DNA from: Vicia villosa
Lineage: Eukaryota > Streptophyta > Magnoliopsida > Fabales > Fabaceae
Direction of reading: 5' to 3'
Assembly: GCF_029867415.1 (NCBI RefSeq)
Contig: NW_026705406.1
Location: 645,729 to 709,728 of the forward strand
DNA length: 64,000 nucleotides
In this document: positions 1 through 9,808 of the stretch, piece after piece
Position numbering within the stretch: the first letter of the stretch is position 1
Layout: the number at the start of each line of letters is the position of its first letter
The notes under the pieces: generated by a model
What the model was told of the DNA's origin: nothing
What the model saw: only the letters and a program-made list of their open reading frames with translations
Databases searched by the model: none
Program-made: the position numbers and the translations under genes

Positions 1-59
1 AGGTACTCATAAATAAGTGCATGGAACTACCCGAAGACTTTTCCAAGAGACCCAGCAGT
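1..59 (+). other. 3' UTR fragment of Athila-like element G, left of insertion A
   Basis: Short non-coding stretch that joins to 18904 once element A and one copy of its 5-bp duplication are removed. The joined sequence runs without a gap into the 3' UTR, polypurine tract and LTR of element G. Assignment rests on this continuity; there is no coding content. Confidence 0.6.
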
Positions 60-64
60 AACTG
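60..64. repeat. target-site duplication AACTG, left copy (element A)
   Basis: AACTG lies directly before the left LTR of element A and again at 18899-18903 directly after the right LTR. A 5-bp duplication is normal for Ty3/gypsy integrase and shows that the element is complete and in place. Confidence 0.93.
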
Positions 65-161
65 TGTGGACCTCCGTTTTTCGGGCCATACCTCTGAGCG
101 GGAGAGATACGTGAACTGACTCTTTTTTATCGCTTATGCTTTCGCATTTTTTGAAAATTCA

Positions 162-172
162 CAGAGTCGCCA
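162..172 (-). other. primer-site look-alike inside LTR of element A
   Basis: Minus strand reads TGGCGACTCTG, identical to the first 11 nt of the element's primer-binding site at 15046-15063. The copy in the other LTR is at 15165-15175. Equivalent sequences occur near the 3' end of the LTRs of B (54057-54067) and F (25936-25946). Confidence 0.75.
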
Positions 173-262
173 CCGACCTTTTATTTTATCCAATTAAGGA
201 AAGGTTTATAAAAGAAACAGAAAAAAGACCTTTAAGAAATTCTGGGTAAGGGGGTAGGTTAT

Positions 263-308
263 ACAAAGGGAAGGTGTTAGCACCCTTTGTATCCATGGTT
301 ATCCATGG
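263..308 (-). other. double hairpin near 3' end of LTR (element A)
   Basis: Two adjacent inverted repeats: ACAAAGGG/CCCTTTGT (263-270 with 283-290), enclosing the near-palindrome GGTGTTAGCACC, and CCATGG-TTAT-CCATGG (293-308). The same pair, with different but still complementary arms, is at 26049-26091 in F and 53914-53957 in B. The second A copy is at 15266-15311. Confidence 0.7.
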
Positions 309-2340
309 GCTCTTAAGTTTGCTTAGCTCACTTGTTTTTCGATCACTTTTCAATTGCTTTAGAATGCTCATATGTGGTTTCAAATACCTTTGTAAATTGA
401 ATTTGTAATGATCCTTGTGCGGATGTATACAAAATGTTTGTTTATCTTTCGAAAGATGTTTTGAAAAGAACATTAACTTTGTAATGATCCGTGTTTGGAT
501 GTATACAAAATATTGTCTTTTTGGAAAGTTTTGTTTTGAAAAACAACAGTGTATGAGAATTTTGTTTGTTTTGATTTGAGCAAGCAAACTAGGAGGTCTA
601 CCCTGAGTTGTAAGGTCTTTATCCTATTTCCTTTAAAAATCTATCCTTTCACCGGATACAAACAAAAGGTTCGATTTTGTACTCGAAACAGTAGAATTTT
701 GACTTTGATTTTGAAAAGAATGAGAAGGGATTACCTTAAAAGGTGCAAGTGTGATTGTGATTGGATTCAGATATTTTATCTTTGAAGTTAGTGATCTAAC
801 GGTTCAATTTTATCTTTGACATACACGCAGTTTATATTTGCTGGAAATTAAAATGCGGAAATGTAAAGTGCGGAAAGTAAATCTACGCTATTACATCGAT
901 TGTGCAGGAAATGTAAACTAAGCCTATTTACATGATTTTGACAACCTATACATTTATCTAGGAATTTAAATTGCAAGAAAAATAAAAGACATATTTTTGG
1001 ATTTTTTATGATTGATTTTAATTATAATTAATGCATGATTAATTAAATTAAAATGAAGAAAAAAGATGAAAATAGATTTAAACCTAGAAATTAAGTTTAA
1101 AATATGTACAAAATATTTGTCAATTAATTTTAAAACAAAACTAATTTTTTTGGAATTTTTGAAATTGATTTGAAATTGATTTGAAATTGATTAAGCTAAT
1201 TAATACATAATTATACAAATAATTATACAAATAATTAAAACTTAAAGAGAAAATTATTCAAAATATGTACAAAATTAGTCTATAATATATAAACAATATT
1301 TTATATAAAGAACAATTTTTTTTATGATTTTTTGATTGGTTAGAATAATTAAAAAGCAAATATATAAATATATACTAATTAATTATGCAAAATATTGAAA
1401 TTATGAAGAAAAATAAAATATTTTTATTTCAGAAAATAAAATATTATTTTAGAAACTTAAAAGTATTTTTCGTGTATTTTTTGGATTTTTGAAACTATTT
1501 TTAATTAATTTTGCAAAGTATTTAAAATAAAAATAGAAATATATAATTAATGATCCAGTGTGGTATTTAAATAAAGTCCATGGTATAGGGCTTCATTCTG
1601 ATGCGTTGGATGAATTAATAAATGAGATCTGATGGCTCAGATTGTGAGGGTCCACCACTTGTGACACGCCTGCAAACACTGAAACCAAAGGTTAATTTAA
1701 AAAAAACGCGCGTGTGCTGTTCAATGAGGTGAGGACACCTCATCGTCTTCAACCTCTCGCCAGGACCTTTAATAGCGCTTTTATGAAAAAAGCACTGTAA
1801 TTGATGAGCTTCAGACCTGCAAAATAGCGAATAGGGGTAAACCTGAAAAGAAATTTGGCGCGATATGTCCATTCGATTCGTCTTGTTCCACTGAATTCAA
1901 CCATGCTCTTAATTTGTTCTGATTTTGGCTCTAACTAAAAACCCTAAATTTGAACTGGAAAGCCCTAAAATGGTAGATTCGTATACAAGCATCCAAAGCT
2001 CAATTAAACTTCCAGAAACGATCTACACACCACACTAAGTTCAAATATATATCTACATCTTGCTAGATATGCGTGTGTTATGAGATATAAGTTGGTTTTA
2101 GTTTGAACAAACCGTGAGGTATAATGGATTATTCTGAGTGCTTCAAGGCTTGAAACTGATTGGGATATGTTCAATGATGATTGAGGATTGTATTTAAGTG
2201 TTTAGTTTGAACTGAAACAAGCTAGAAATTAAAATTCAAATTTTAAATTTCTTTGAAAAATTCAAGTTGTTACAAATATGTTACAAGCATTCTACTGGCT
2301 ATGAACTCGTGTCTCTTTGATTGTTGAAGTATGATAGCTC

Positions 2341-2349
2341 TTTTATAGG
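2341..2349 (-). promoter_or_regulatory. TATA box in LTR of element A (left copy)
   Basis: Minus strand reads CCTATAAAA. The right-LTR copy at 17343-17350 would drive transcription of the element toward lower coordinates. It lies about 1.5 kb into the LTR on the minus strand, downstream of the W-box-rich U3. Confidence 0.65.
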
Positions 2350-3893
2350 CCAAGAGCTGCTTGGAAGTGAAGCTAAGAAGCATTCATTAGCTTTGTGGAA
2401 TCTTGACTTTTTCAACATGAGTAGCTTTGCATTTAAGCCACCATGGCTTGATTTTCCACCCTCCTTCTGTTTGTACTTGGCTTGGGGCAGAGTTGAATGA
2501 TTCTCTTGATGAGTCATGCTTGGTTTGTAAGCTATTCTTTATCCATCCATTTTTCTTTTTTAATTTAATCTTATATGTGATAAAATTAAACCAAAAATGA
2601 ATAAAAAAAGGAGTGGGCCTTGTTTTGGTCGTGGGAGGCCCATAATAACATGGCAAACATGTTTGAACCATGAAAACTTGGCCCCATTTGGAAAAAATGC
2701 ATTTTTGAGCAATGTTGGTTTCATGCATTTTCCCAAAATTTAGCCAACTTCAACAAGGTGTAAATCCCTCAATTTTTGTCATATGAAGGAGTTCTTGCAT
2801 TTTTTGGAAACCTCAAAGAGTCCTTTAACCAATGTCTTTGGTCTCATGTCAAAATGATTTTTGATGCTCCTTGTGTGCCCTTTTGAAAAAAGTGTCTTTT
2901 TGTTGACTTTGAAAATGACCTGTAATGTCTTTGGTCATATTTTTCAAATGGTGAATGCAATGACCATGGGATCAATTGCATTTGAAAGATAATTGAATTT
3001 CCTTCAAAATGAGCTTTGGTTTGAATTTTTTGGATGCAGGATGAGAGAGTTATGATTAGTCAAAGTTGAGTTGACTTTTCAGGCAAAAACCCTAATTTTG
3101 AATCTTAGGGTTTTGTTGATTTTTGATCTTTCCTTGATGAATTATGATCATCCAATGATCAAATGATGAATCCTTTGACAAAATATGGACTTTGACAAAA
3201 AATTTCATTTTTGACTGTCTGTTGACTTTTTGGTCAAACGGGTCGTCTGTTGACTGTTTGAGCTGCTGACGGTGCGTCTGAGTGAATTGAAGTTTGAAAA
3301 TTTGTATGATGGTACTTTGAGATATATGGATGTGCATGAAATCCATTTGAGGTCTCAAAAACTTGTTTCTCCTGTAAAAACAAGAAAACCCTAGTCAGGG
3401 ACTGTTTGTGTAGGAGACAGTTAAGCGTACCTGATTTTTGTGCAGTGTTGAGTCTCTGCTAATCGCGTGATATTCAGAAGAATTCTAGAACAAAAATCTT
3501 GGAATTTTGAATTGTAAAAGATTGATTTGATTGATGGTACAGAACACTGAGAATTGTACTGCCAGCAGTTTGACTGTCGACTGACTGTTACCAGTACAGT
3601 CTGAGTTTCCTGATTCTGCGCCTGCAAAAAGATTTAACTCTGTACCAATTGTGTCAGTACTATTTATCTGTAAATAAATAAATAGCATGTGTGAAGTAAT
3701 AAATAGTATTTGGCGTTTGCGTAAGAATAAATTCAACTGCAAGCCAAATTACTGTATAAGAAAAATTCTAAAAACTAAGTATTTCATATGTCAGGATATT
3801 TGTTGAAATAAAAATCCATGATTATATGAGACTCTTAATTTTCAGATTGGAGTTTTCTTGAAAAAAGATGCGGGCAAATTTTGGGGTATAACA

Positions 3894-3908
3894 GTTGCCC
3901 CTATTCAA
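3894..3908 (-). other. polypurine tract of element A
   Basis: Minus strand reads TTGAATAGGGGCAAC immediately before the 3' LTR. This is where plus-strand DNA synthesis should be primed. Position and composition fit Ogre elements. Confidence 0.75.
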
Positions 3909-4269
3909 TCTTCTTAAACCTGAAGAGATTGTCTGAAATCTGAAGGTAGAAGATGATTGAATATTTAGATGCCCTGAAAATTTGCACTTACCTTGATCAG
4001 AAGAGATGTTGGAAGTTGCATTTGAATGTCGTCTGCGAAATGTTGTTGGCAGATTGAAACATTACCTGAGATGGGCTTTCAGATGCCACCTGGTAAATGG
4101 TTTGAGGGTTTGTTCATCAGAATGAATCCATTGATTATATCTTGATGAAGGATTTGAAAGTCTTTGTGTTGACTATTTCGGAACCGTCCAAGGTTACTGC
4201 TTTAAGTCTAGGAGGATGATTGCTACGGAACTTGTCCAAAGTTTTTTCGCTTTAGATTTTGAAAGTTGA

Positions 4270-4740
4270 TCATTGTGGAACCGCCTGAGGTATCAGCTTT
4301 AGACCTTTGATGTTAGATCATTCTTGAACCGTCTGAGGTATCGACTTTAGATCTGCGATGTTAGATCGTTCTGGAACCGTCTGAGGTATCGACTTTAGAT
4401 CTGCAATGTTAGATCGTTCTGGAACCGTCTGAGGTATCAACTTTAGATCTGCGATGTTAGATCGTTCTGGAACCGTCTGAGGTATCAACTTTTAGATCTG
4501 CGATGTTAGATCGTTCTGGAACCGACTGAGGTATCAACTTTAGATCTGCAATGCTAGATCGTTCTGGAACCGTCTGAGGTATCAACTTTAGATCTTCGAT
4601 GTTAGATCGTTCTGGAACCGTCTGAGGTATCAATTTTAGATCTGCAATGTTAGATCGTTCTGGAACCGTCTGAGGTATCAACTTTAGATCTGCGATGTTA
4701 GATCGTTCTGGAACCGTCTGAGGTATCGACTTAGATCTGT
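4270..4740. repeat. 48-bp tandem repeat, about 10 copies
   Basis: CTGAGGTATC recurs at 4285, 4333, 4381, 4429, 4477, 4526, 4574, 4622, 4670 and 4718, giving a 48-bp period (one 49-bp unit). Each full unit contains GATCT-(8 nt)-AGATC, a 5-bp hairpin. Because 48 is divisible by 3, the minus strand stays open as a 16-residue repeat (4457-4681); this looks incidental. Degenerate units extend upstream to about 4180. Confidence 0.9.
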
Positions 4741-4977
4741 GATGCTTGTTTTTGAGTTGATAAGTGATCAGAATGAATCTTCGGCTTGATTATATCTGAG
4801 AGAATCGTTCATGGAACTCAGGTGAATACTGCATGTGATTGAGAATATCTTTGTTGAAGATATCTGTCTACCTGAAAAAATCAAGTTAGCGATATGCAAT
4901 GTTTATGATGCATGTAATGTGAGCTAAAGGAGAAATAGGCATGTTATGTTGTGTATGAATATGCGTATAAATACGCG

Positions 4978-5085
4978 CATGATGCATGATGTATGATGTA
5001 TGATGTATGATGTATGATGTATGAATATGAATATGAATGTGTGATGTATGAATATGAATGTGTGATGTATGAATATGATGTCAAG
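4978..5085. repeat. GATGTAT / GAATATGAAT microsatellite
   Basis: Consecutive copies of the 7-mer GATGTAT pass into GAATATGAATGTGTGATGTAT units. Simple-sequence expansion inside the 3' UTR of element A. Confidence 0.9.
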
Positions 5086-5913
5086 ATTCTATTTGGGAAA
5101 ATAAATTTCCGTCAGTCATCTGGATATGACTACATTGTGATTGTTGATGATCTTTTGTCTTGTTTGAGTACCCTCGGCTGGGGAAATTCTTTGAGAACCA
5201 TGGTACTCTGTTGAAGGATCTTTGACTATCACTTGGGAATGAAAGGTAGCTGGAAGTTCTGATGCCCTTTCAAATGGGAATGAGGAAGATGCATAATCCT
5301 CCGATGCACTATCTGACCAAGTTCGGGTGCGGGGATCACACCTTCTGAAGATAGTAATCTGGAACAACCCTGCTGGGGGATAAGACTTCTTTTGAAGAGA
5401 AAATCTTTTTGAGGAATTGGCTGAGAAATGCGTTTCTCTTGGGGATTTTCTTCTGATGGAATAATGTCCAGATAATTGGGACATTTCCTGAATGCTATTC
5501 CTGTTTTTCCTGGTAAACATCAATCATATTCAAATGCACATGTTCATTCAGAATTATCATTGGGACGTTTACGTATTTAAAACAGAAAAAGTGAAAATAG
5601 TGATTTTTGAGCCTAAGCTGCATTGATTTTTGAAAAAGAGCCATGATAGGCTGATTAGCACAGGGAGACAACAATCCTAGAAGTAGGAAACTGTCATAAA
5701 GTTTTGGAAAATATTTATAAAGATAAATAGCTATGTGAAAACAATCCAGTCAAGTTTCAATTCTGCTATTGCCAATCTGTCTTCGAGCATCTCATCCCTC
5801 ACTTGTTGGAAGAAAGTGATTGGACTGATCGGTGTCTTTGAGGTGTTGAATCTTGATGGTGAGTAGGCAGCTGAACGGAACATAGTTGTATGCTTCATTC
5901 CCTAACTTTTGCC

Positions 5914-6055
5914 TAGGCTGCCCTTTCAGGTTTTCAGCCTACCGGGATAGTATTTGTTTAGTCTCTAATTTTTGCCTGGACCGCCCTTTCGGGTTTTCAA
6001 TCCACCGAGACGCTCATTTTTTTGCCTAAGTTGCCCTTTCAGGTTTTCAACTTAG
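5914..6055 (-). repeat. three constant-loop hairpins in the 3' UTR/pol end of element A
   Basis: The 14-nt loop CCCTTTC(A/G)GGTTTT occurs three times, each flanked by different complementary arms: TAGGCTG/CAGCCTA (5914-5941, perfect), TGGACCG/CAATCCA (5977-6004, 5 of 7 pairs) and CTAAGTTG/CAACTTAG (6026-6055, perfect 8 bp). Spacing is about 60 bp. The last copy overlaps the pol stop. Confidence 0.85.
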
Positions 6056-9000
6056 CGAGCTGTTTTTTTTCTTTTTAAGCGAAGTATTTTTTTGACTATG
6101 TCAGCATTCACAGGGTGTGGGAAATCCTCGCCATCCATGGTGGTAAGCAACATGGCGCCGCCGGAGAATATTTTCTTGATTATGAATGGTCCCTCGTAGG
6201 TGGGAGTCCATTTGCCTCTGGGATCACCTTGTGGTAAGATGATGCATTTGACAACCAAGCCACCAGTTTGGTATGCTTGACTTTTGACTTTTTTGTTGAA
6301 GGCTTTGATCATACGCTTTTGGTATAGCTGACCATGACAAATAGCTGCGAGCCTTTTCTCATCAATCAAGTTTATCTGGTCCAACCGTGTTTGAATCCAA
6401 TCGTCTTCGTCTAGATTGGCTTCTTTCATAATCCTTAGGGAAGGAATCTGAATTTCAATTGGAAGAACTGCCTCCATACCATAGACTAAGGAGAATGGAG
6501 TTGCACCTGTTGAAGTACGCGCAGATGTGCGATAACCATGAAGAGCAAAAGGCAACATCTCATGCCAGTCTTTGTAGGTTAGTGTCATTTTTTGTATGAT
6601 TTTCTTGATGTTCTTGTTGGCAGCTTCCACCGCGCCGTTCATCTTTGGTCGATATGGAGAAGAATTATGATGTTTGATCTTGAACTGTGTGCAAAGTTCA
6701 GTAATCATTCTGTTGTTTAGATTTGTGCCATTGTCCGTGATAATCCGTTCAGGGATGCCGTACCGACAAATGAGATTGTATTTGATGAACCGGGCCACCA
6801 CATTCTTGGTAACAGAAGCAAATGAAGCTGCTTCTACCCACTTTGTGAAGTAGTCAATAGCGACCAGGATAAAGCGATGTCCGTTGGAGGCAGTAGGTTT
6901 GATTTCTCCAATCATATCAATACCCCACATTGCAAAAGGCCAAGGAGCCGTCAGGACGCTTAATGGAACTGGAGGTACATGTACTTTGTCAGCGTATATC
7001 TGGCATTTGTGACATGTTCGGGAGTGATGATGGCAGTCTGTTTCCATGGTAGACCAGTAATAACCTACTCTAAGGATCTTTTTAGCCATTGTATGTCCAC
7101 TGGAATGAGTACCGAAGGCACCATTGTGTATTTCTCTCATGATCTGTTCTGCTTCCTTCTTGTTTACACAGCAAAGTAAAGTCGAGTCATGGTTGCGTTT
7201 GTATAAGGTTCCATTGCTTAGAAAGAATTTGGCAGCAAATCTCCTTAGAAACTTTCTGTCGTTAATGGATGCCCCTTCAGGGTACTCCTGAGCTTCGAGA
7301 TATCTTTTTACTTCATGGAACCATGGTTTTTCTTCTGTTCCCTCGGTATTGATCTCATTGCAATATGATGGTTCATCTTGCCTGTAAATGGTGATCATAG
7401 GCGCCTCGTTGTCCCACCTGACTTTGAACATGGATGACATGGTAGCTAAAGCATCAGCTAGTTGATTTTCCTCGCGTGGGATGTGTTCGAAAGTGATTTC
7501 TTCGAAGTAAGGAATCAAACTCAGCACATATTCTTTGTAAGGAATTAGATTCGGGTGCTTCGTGTCCCATTCCCCTTTGACTTGGTAGATTACCAAGGCC
7601 GAGTCTCCGTAGACTTCCAGGAATTTGATTCTTAGATCGATTGCAGCTTTAAGACCCAGAATACATGCTTCGTATTCGGCTATATTGTTAGTGCAATTGA
7701 AGCATAACCTGGCAGTGAATGGTGTATGACCTCCTGCAGGGGAAATGATCACAGCTCTGATGCCATTGCCAAGTGCATTAGAAGCTCCGTCAAAAACCAT
7801 AGTCCACCGGGATCCTGGCTCAGGTCCTTCTTCTGGTCCTGGTTGTTTGTAGTCATTGACTAGCATAATATCTTCGTCTGGGAAGTCAAAGTTCAATGCT
7901 TGATAATCATCCACTGCTTGATGAGCCAGATGATCAGCTACCACACTTCCTTTGATTGCTTTTTGTGAAGTGTATTGAATGTCATATTCTGTTAAGATCA
8001 TTTGCCATCTCGCTATTCTTCCAGAGAGAGCAGGTTTTTCGAACACGTATTTGATGGGATCCATCTTGGAGATTAGGAAAGTGGTGTGATTTAGCATGTA
8101 CTGTCTTAGTCGGCGAGCCGCCCAAGCTAAGGCACAACAAGTTTTTTCGAGTAGTGAGTATCTTGTTTCACAATCGGTAAACTTTTTGCTAAGATAGTAG
8201 ATTGCGTGCTCCTTTCGGCCGGATTCGTCATGTTGTCCTAGTACACACCCCATTGAGTCTTCTAACACAGTTAGGTACATTATCAGAGGTCTGCCTTCCA
8301 CAGGTGGCAACAAGATTGGAGGTTTTTGGAGATATTCTTTGATTTTGTCAAAGGCTAACTGGCATTTGTCATTCCACCTTTCCACTTGATCTTTCTTCAA
8401 CAGTTTGAAGATCGACACACAAGTAGTAGTCATGTAGGCAATAAATCGGGCGATGTAATTTAGACGTCCCAAGAATCCTCTGACTTGTTTCTTGGTACGA
8501 GGTATAGGCATTTCTTGAATGGCTTTAACCTTGGCGGGATCAACCTCAATTCCTTTGCTGCTGACGATGAAACCTAAGAGTTTGCCGGATCTTACTCCAA
8601 AGGTACACTTATTTGGGTTCAGTCGCAACTTGTATTTCTTGAGTCTGTCAAACAACTTGTGTAAATGACCCAGATGTTCTTCCTCGGTGTTGGATTTTGC
8701 AATCACGTCATCGACATACACCTCTATTTCTTGATGAATCATATCATGAAATAGCGCTACCATTGCACGTTGATAGGTTGCTCCTGCGTTTTTCAGACCA
8801 AAGGGCATTACTTTGTAACAAAAGGTTCCCCAGGGTGTTGTGAAGGTTGTTTTTTCCATGTCTTCGGGTGCCATCTTGATTTGATTGTACCCTGAGAATC
8901 CGTCCATAAAGGAGAATACCTGGCATTGTGCGGTATTGTCAACCAGTACATCGATGTGTGGTAAAGGGAAATCATCTTTGGGGCTTGCCCGGTTCAGATC

Positions 9001-9558
9001 TCTGTAGTCCACGCACATTCTGACTTTCCCGTCTTTTTTAGGTACAGGCACGATGTTAGCTATCCAAGGAGGATAACTTACAACTTTTAGGAATCCGGCA
9101 TTGAACTGTTTTTCAACCTCGTCTTTGATCTTTTTTGACATATCAGGCCTACTCCTTCGTAGTTTCTGTTTGACTGGAGTGCTACCTTCTTTGATTGGCA
9201 GGCGATGAACTACAATGTCCGTGTCAAGGCCTGGCATATCTTCATAGGACCAGGCGAATATCTCGACGTAGTCTCGCAGCATTTGAATCAGTCTTTGCTT
9301 GATGCTGTGTTCTAAATCAGCCCCTATTTTGACTTCTTTCTTTTCTTCGTTGCTGCCCAAGTTGATGACCTCAATTGGCTCCTCGTGAGGCTGTATGGCC
9401 TTGTCTTCTTGTTCTAGCAGCCTTGCAATTTCTCTTGGCACTTCACAATCTTCCTCACTTTCGTCCTCAGTTTGGTAGATCAGACTTTCAAAGTCATGAC
9501 GGGCAATAGCAGAATCGTTGTTGACTGGATCCAGAGTGTATGTGAATCTGCATGTTAG
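6052..9558 (-). CDS. pol: Ogre-type pol: reverse transcriptase, two RNase H domains, integrase
   Basis: Copies element RNA into DNA and inserts it into the genome. The frame is open from 9558, with no ATG near its start, as expected if it is joined to gag-protease by splicing; a GTG at 9441 is an arbitrary start. Counting from that GTG, reverse transcriptase has VDYRDLN near residue 144 and the catalytic YVDD at 242-245. A Ty3-type RNase H follows at about 380-500. A second, archaeal-like RNase H begins at WTMVFDGAS (about 550) and contains NNIAEYEA and HIPREENQLADALA, a mark of the Tat lineage. Integrase has an H-H-C-C zinc site (about 750-800), the catalytic triad in GIDMIG, TDNGTN and VEAANK, and a C-terminal GKWTPTYEGPF block. 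No internal stop or frameshift. The N-terminal acidic segment is typical of the region just after the Ogre intron. Confidence 0.93.
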   Translation of the reverse strand, partial: LTCRFTYTLDPVNNDSAIARHDFESLIYQTEDESEEDCEVPREIARLLEQEDKAIQPHEEPIEVINLGSNEEKKEVKIGADLEHSIKQRLIQMLRDYVEIFAWSYEDMPGLDTDIVVHRLPIKEGSTPVKQKLRRSRPDMSKKIKDEVEKQFNAGFLKVVSYPPWIANIVPVPKKDGKVRMCVDYRDLNRASPKDDFPLPHIDVLVDNTAQCQVFSFMDGFSGYNQIKMAPEDMEKTTFTTPWGTFCYKVMPFGLKNAGATYQRAMVALFHDMIHQEIEVYVDDVIAKSNTEEEHLGHLHKLFDRLKKYKLRLNPNKCTFGVRSGKLLGFIVSSKGIEVDPAKVKAIQEMPIPRTKKQVRGFLGRLNYIARFIAYMTTTCVSIFKLLKKDQVERWNDKCQLAFDKIKEYLQKPPILLPPVEGRPLIMYLTVLEDSMGCVLGQHDESGRKEHAIYYLSKKFTDCETRYSLLEKTCCALAWAARRLRQYMLNHTTFLISKMDPIKYVFEKPALSGRIARWQMILTEYDIQYTSQKAIKGSVVADHLAHQAVDDYQALNFDFPDEDIMLVNDYKQPGPEEGPEPGSRWTMVFDGASNALGNGIRAVIISPAGGHTPFTARLCFNCTNNIAEYEACILGLKAAIDLRIKFLEVYGDSALVIYQVKGEWDTKHPNLIPYKEYVLSLIPYFEEITFEHIPREENQLADALATMSSMFKVRWDNEAPMITIYRQDEPSYCNEINTEGTEEKPWFHEVKRYLEAQEYPEGASINDRKFLRRFAAKFFLSNGTLYKRNHDSTLLCCVNKKEAEQIMREIHNGAFGTHSSGHTMAKKILRVGYYWSTMETDCHHHSRTCHKCQIYADKVHVPPVPLSVLTAPWPFAMWGIDMIGEIKPTASNGHRFILVAIDYFTKWVEAASFASVTKNVVARFIKYNLICRYGIPERIITDNGTNLNNRMITELCTQFKIKHHNSSPYRPKMNGAVEAANKNIKKIIQKMTLTYKDWHEMLPFALHGYRTSARTSTGATPFSLVYGMEAVLPIEIQIPSLRIMKEANLDEDDWIQTRLDQINLIDEKRLAAICHGQLYQKRMIKAFNKKVKSQAYQTGGLVVKCIILPQGDPRGKWTPTYEGPFIIKKIFSGGAMLLTTMDGEDFPHPVNADIVKKILRLKRKKTAR

Positions 9559-9808
9559 TTATGTGAGTGTGTGTGAAGAAAAAACATAGCTATTTGAAAG
9601 CGAAGAAAGAAAGAAAAAGGATCAGAAAATTTTAAATATGCAAGCGTCCCATGATTTTATTGAATGCACATGATCATGATATGATAAGCCCTTATAGAAG
9701 GGCCAGTGTGCTTTGGGCAAGGCACACGGCTTTCAGGCTCATGGTTCGATTGTTCAGGAACCATTTTTATCTTTGCACAATATACACAAAGAAAACAGGA
9801 AATGGCAT
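9549..9808 (-). other. probable intron between protease and RT frames
   Basis: Ogre elements carry a spliced or partly spliced intron here (known for the family). In this copy the gag-protease frame stops at 9809 and the pol frame opens at 9558. The minus strand shows a good acceptor, a branch-like ACTAAC a few bases before ATGCAG, ending at 9548. I could not pick a convincing GT donor, so the left limit is only the stop of the upstream frame. Confidence 0.5.

Larger units (their letters stand above)
65..3893 (-). repeat. 3' LTR of element A (left copy)
   Basis: Matches 15068-18898 almost base for base. On the minus strand it starts TGTTATACCCCAAAATTTG and ends GGTCCACA. It contains a TATA box (2341-2349, minus), a U3 rich in TTGAC W-box cores (about 2890-3290), a very AT-rich block (about 960-1560), a double hairpin (263-308) and an 11-nt copy of the primer-binding site (162-172). 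Short ORFs inside it are repeated identically in the other LTR and are not genes. Confidence 0.95.
3909..6051 (-). other. 3' untranslated region of element A
   Basis: Non-coding region between the integrase stop and the polypurine tract. It contains a 48-bp tandem repeat (4270-4740), a 7-bp microsatellite (about 4980-5085) and three constant-loop hairpins beginning at 5914. Small ORFs here read through repeats and resemble no known protein. Confidence 0.7.

Noticed and set aside
186..587. 133-aa minus ORF, also at 15189-15590
   Set aside because: It lies inside the LTR of element A and is repeated in both copies; it reads through hairpin and repeat sequence, with no recognisable domain.
4457..4681. 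Repeat protein of 16-residue units
   Set aside because: It is only a translation of the 48-bp tandem repeat in a 3' UTR; the open frame follows from the period being divisible by 3.
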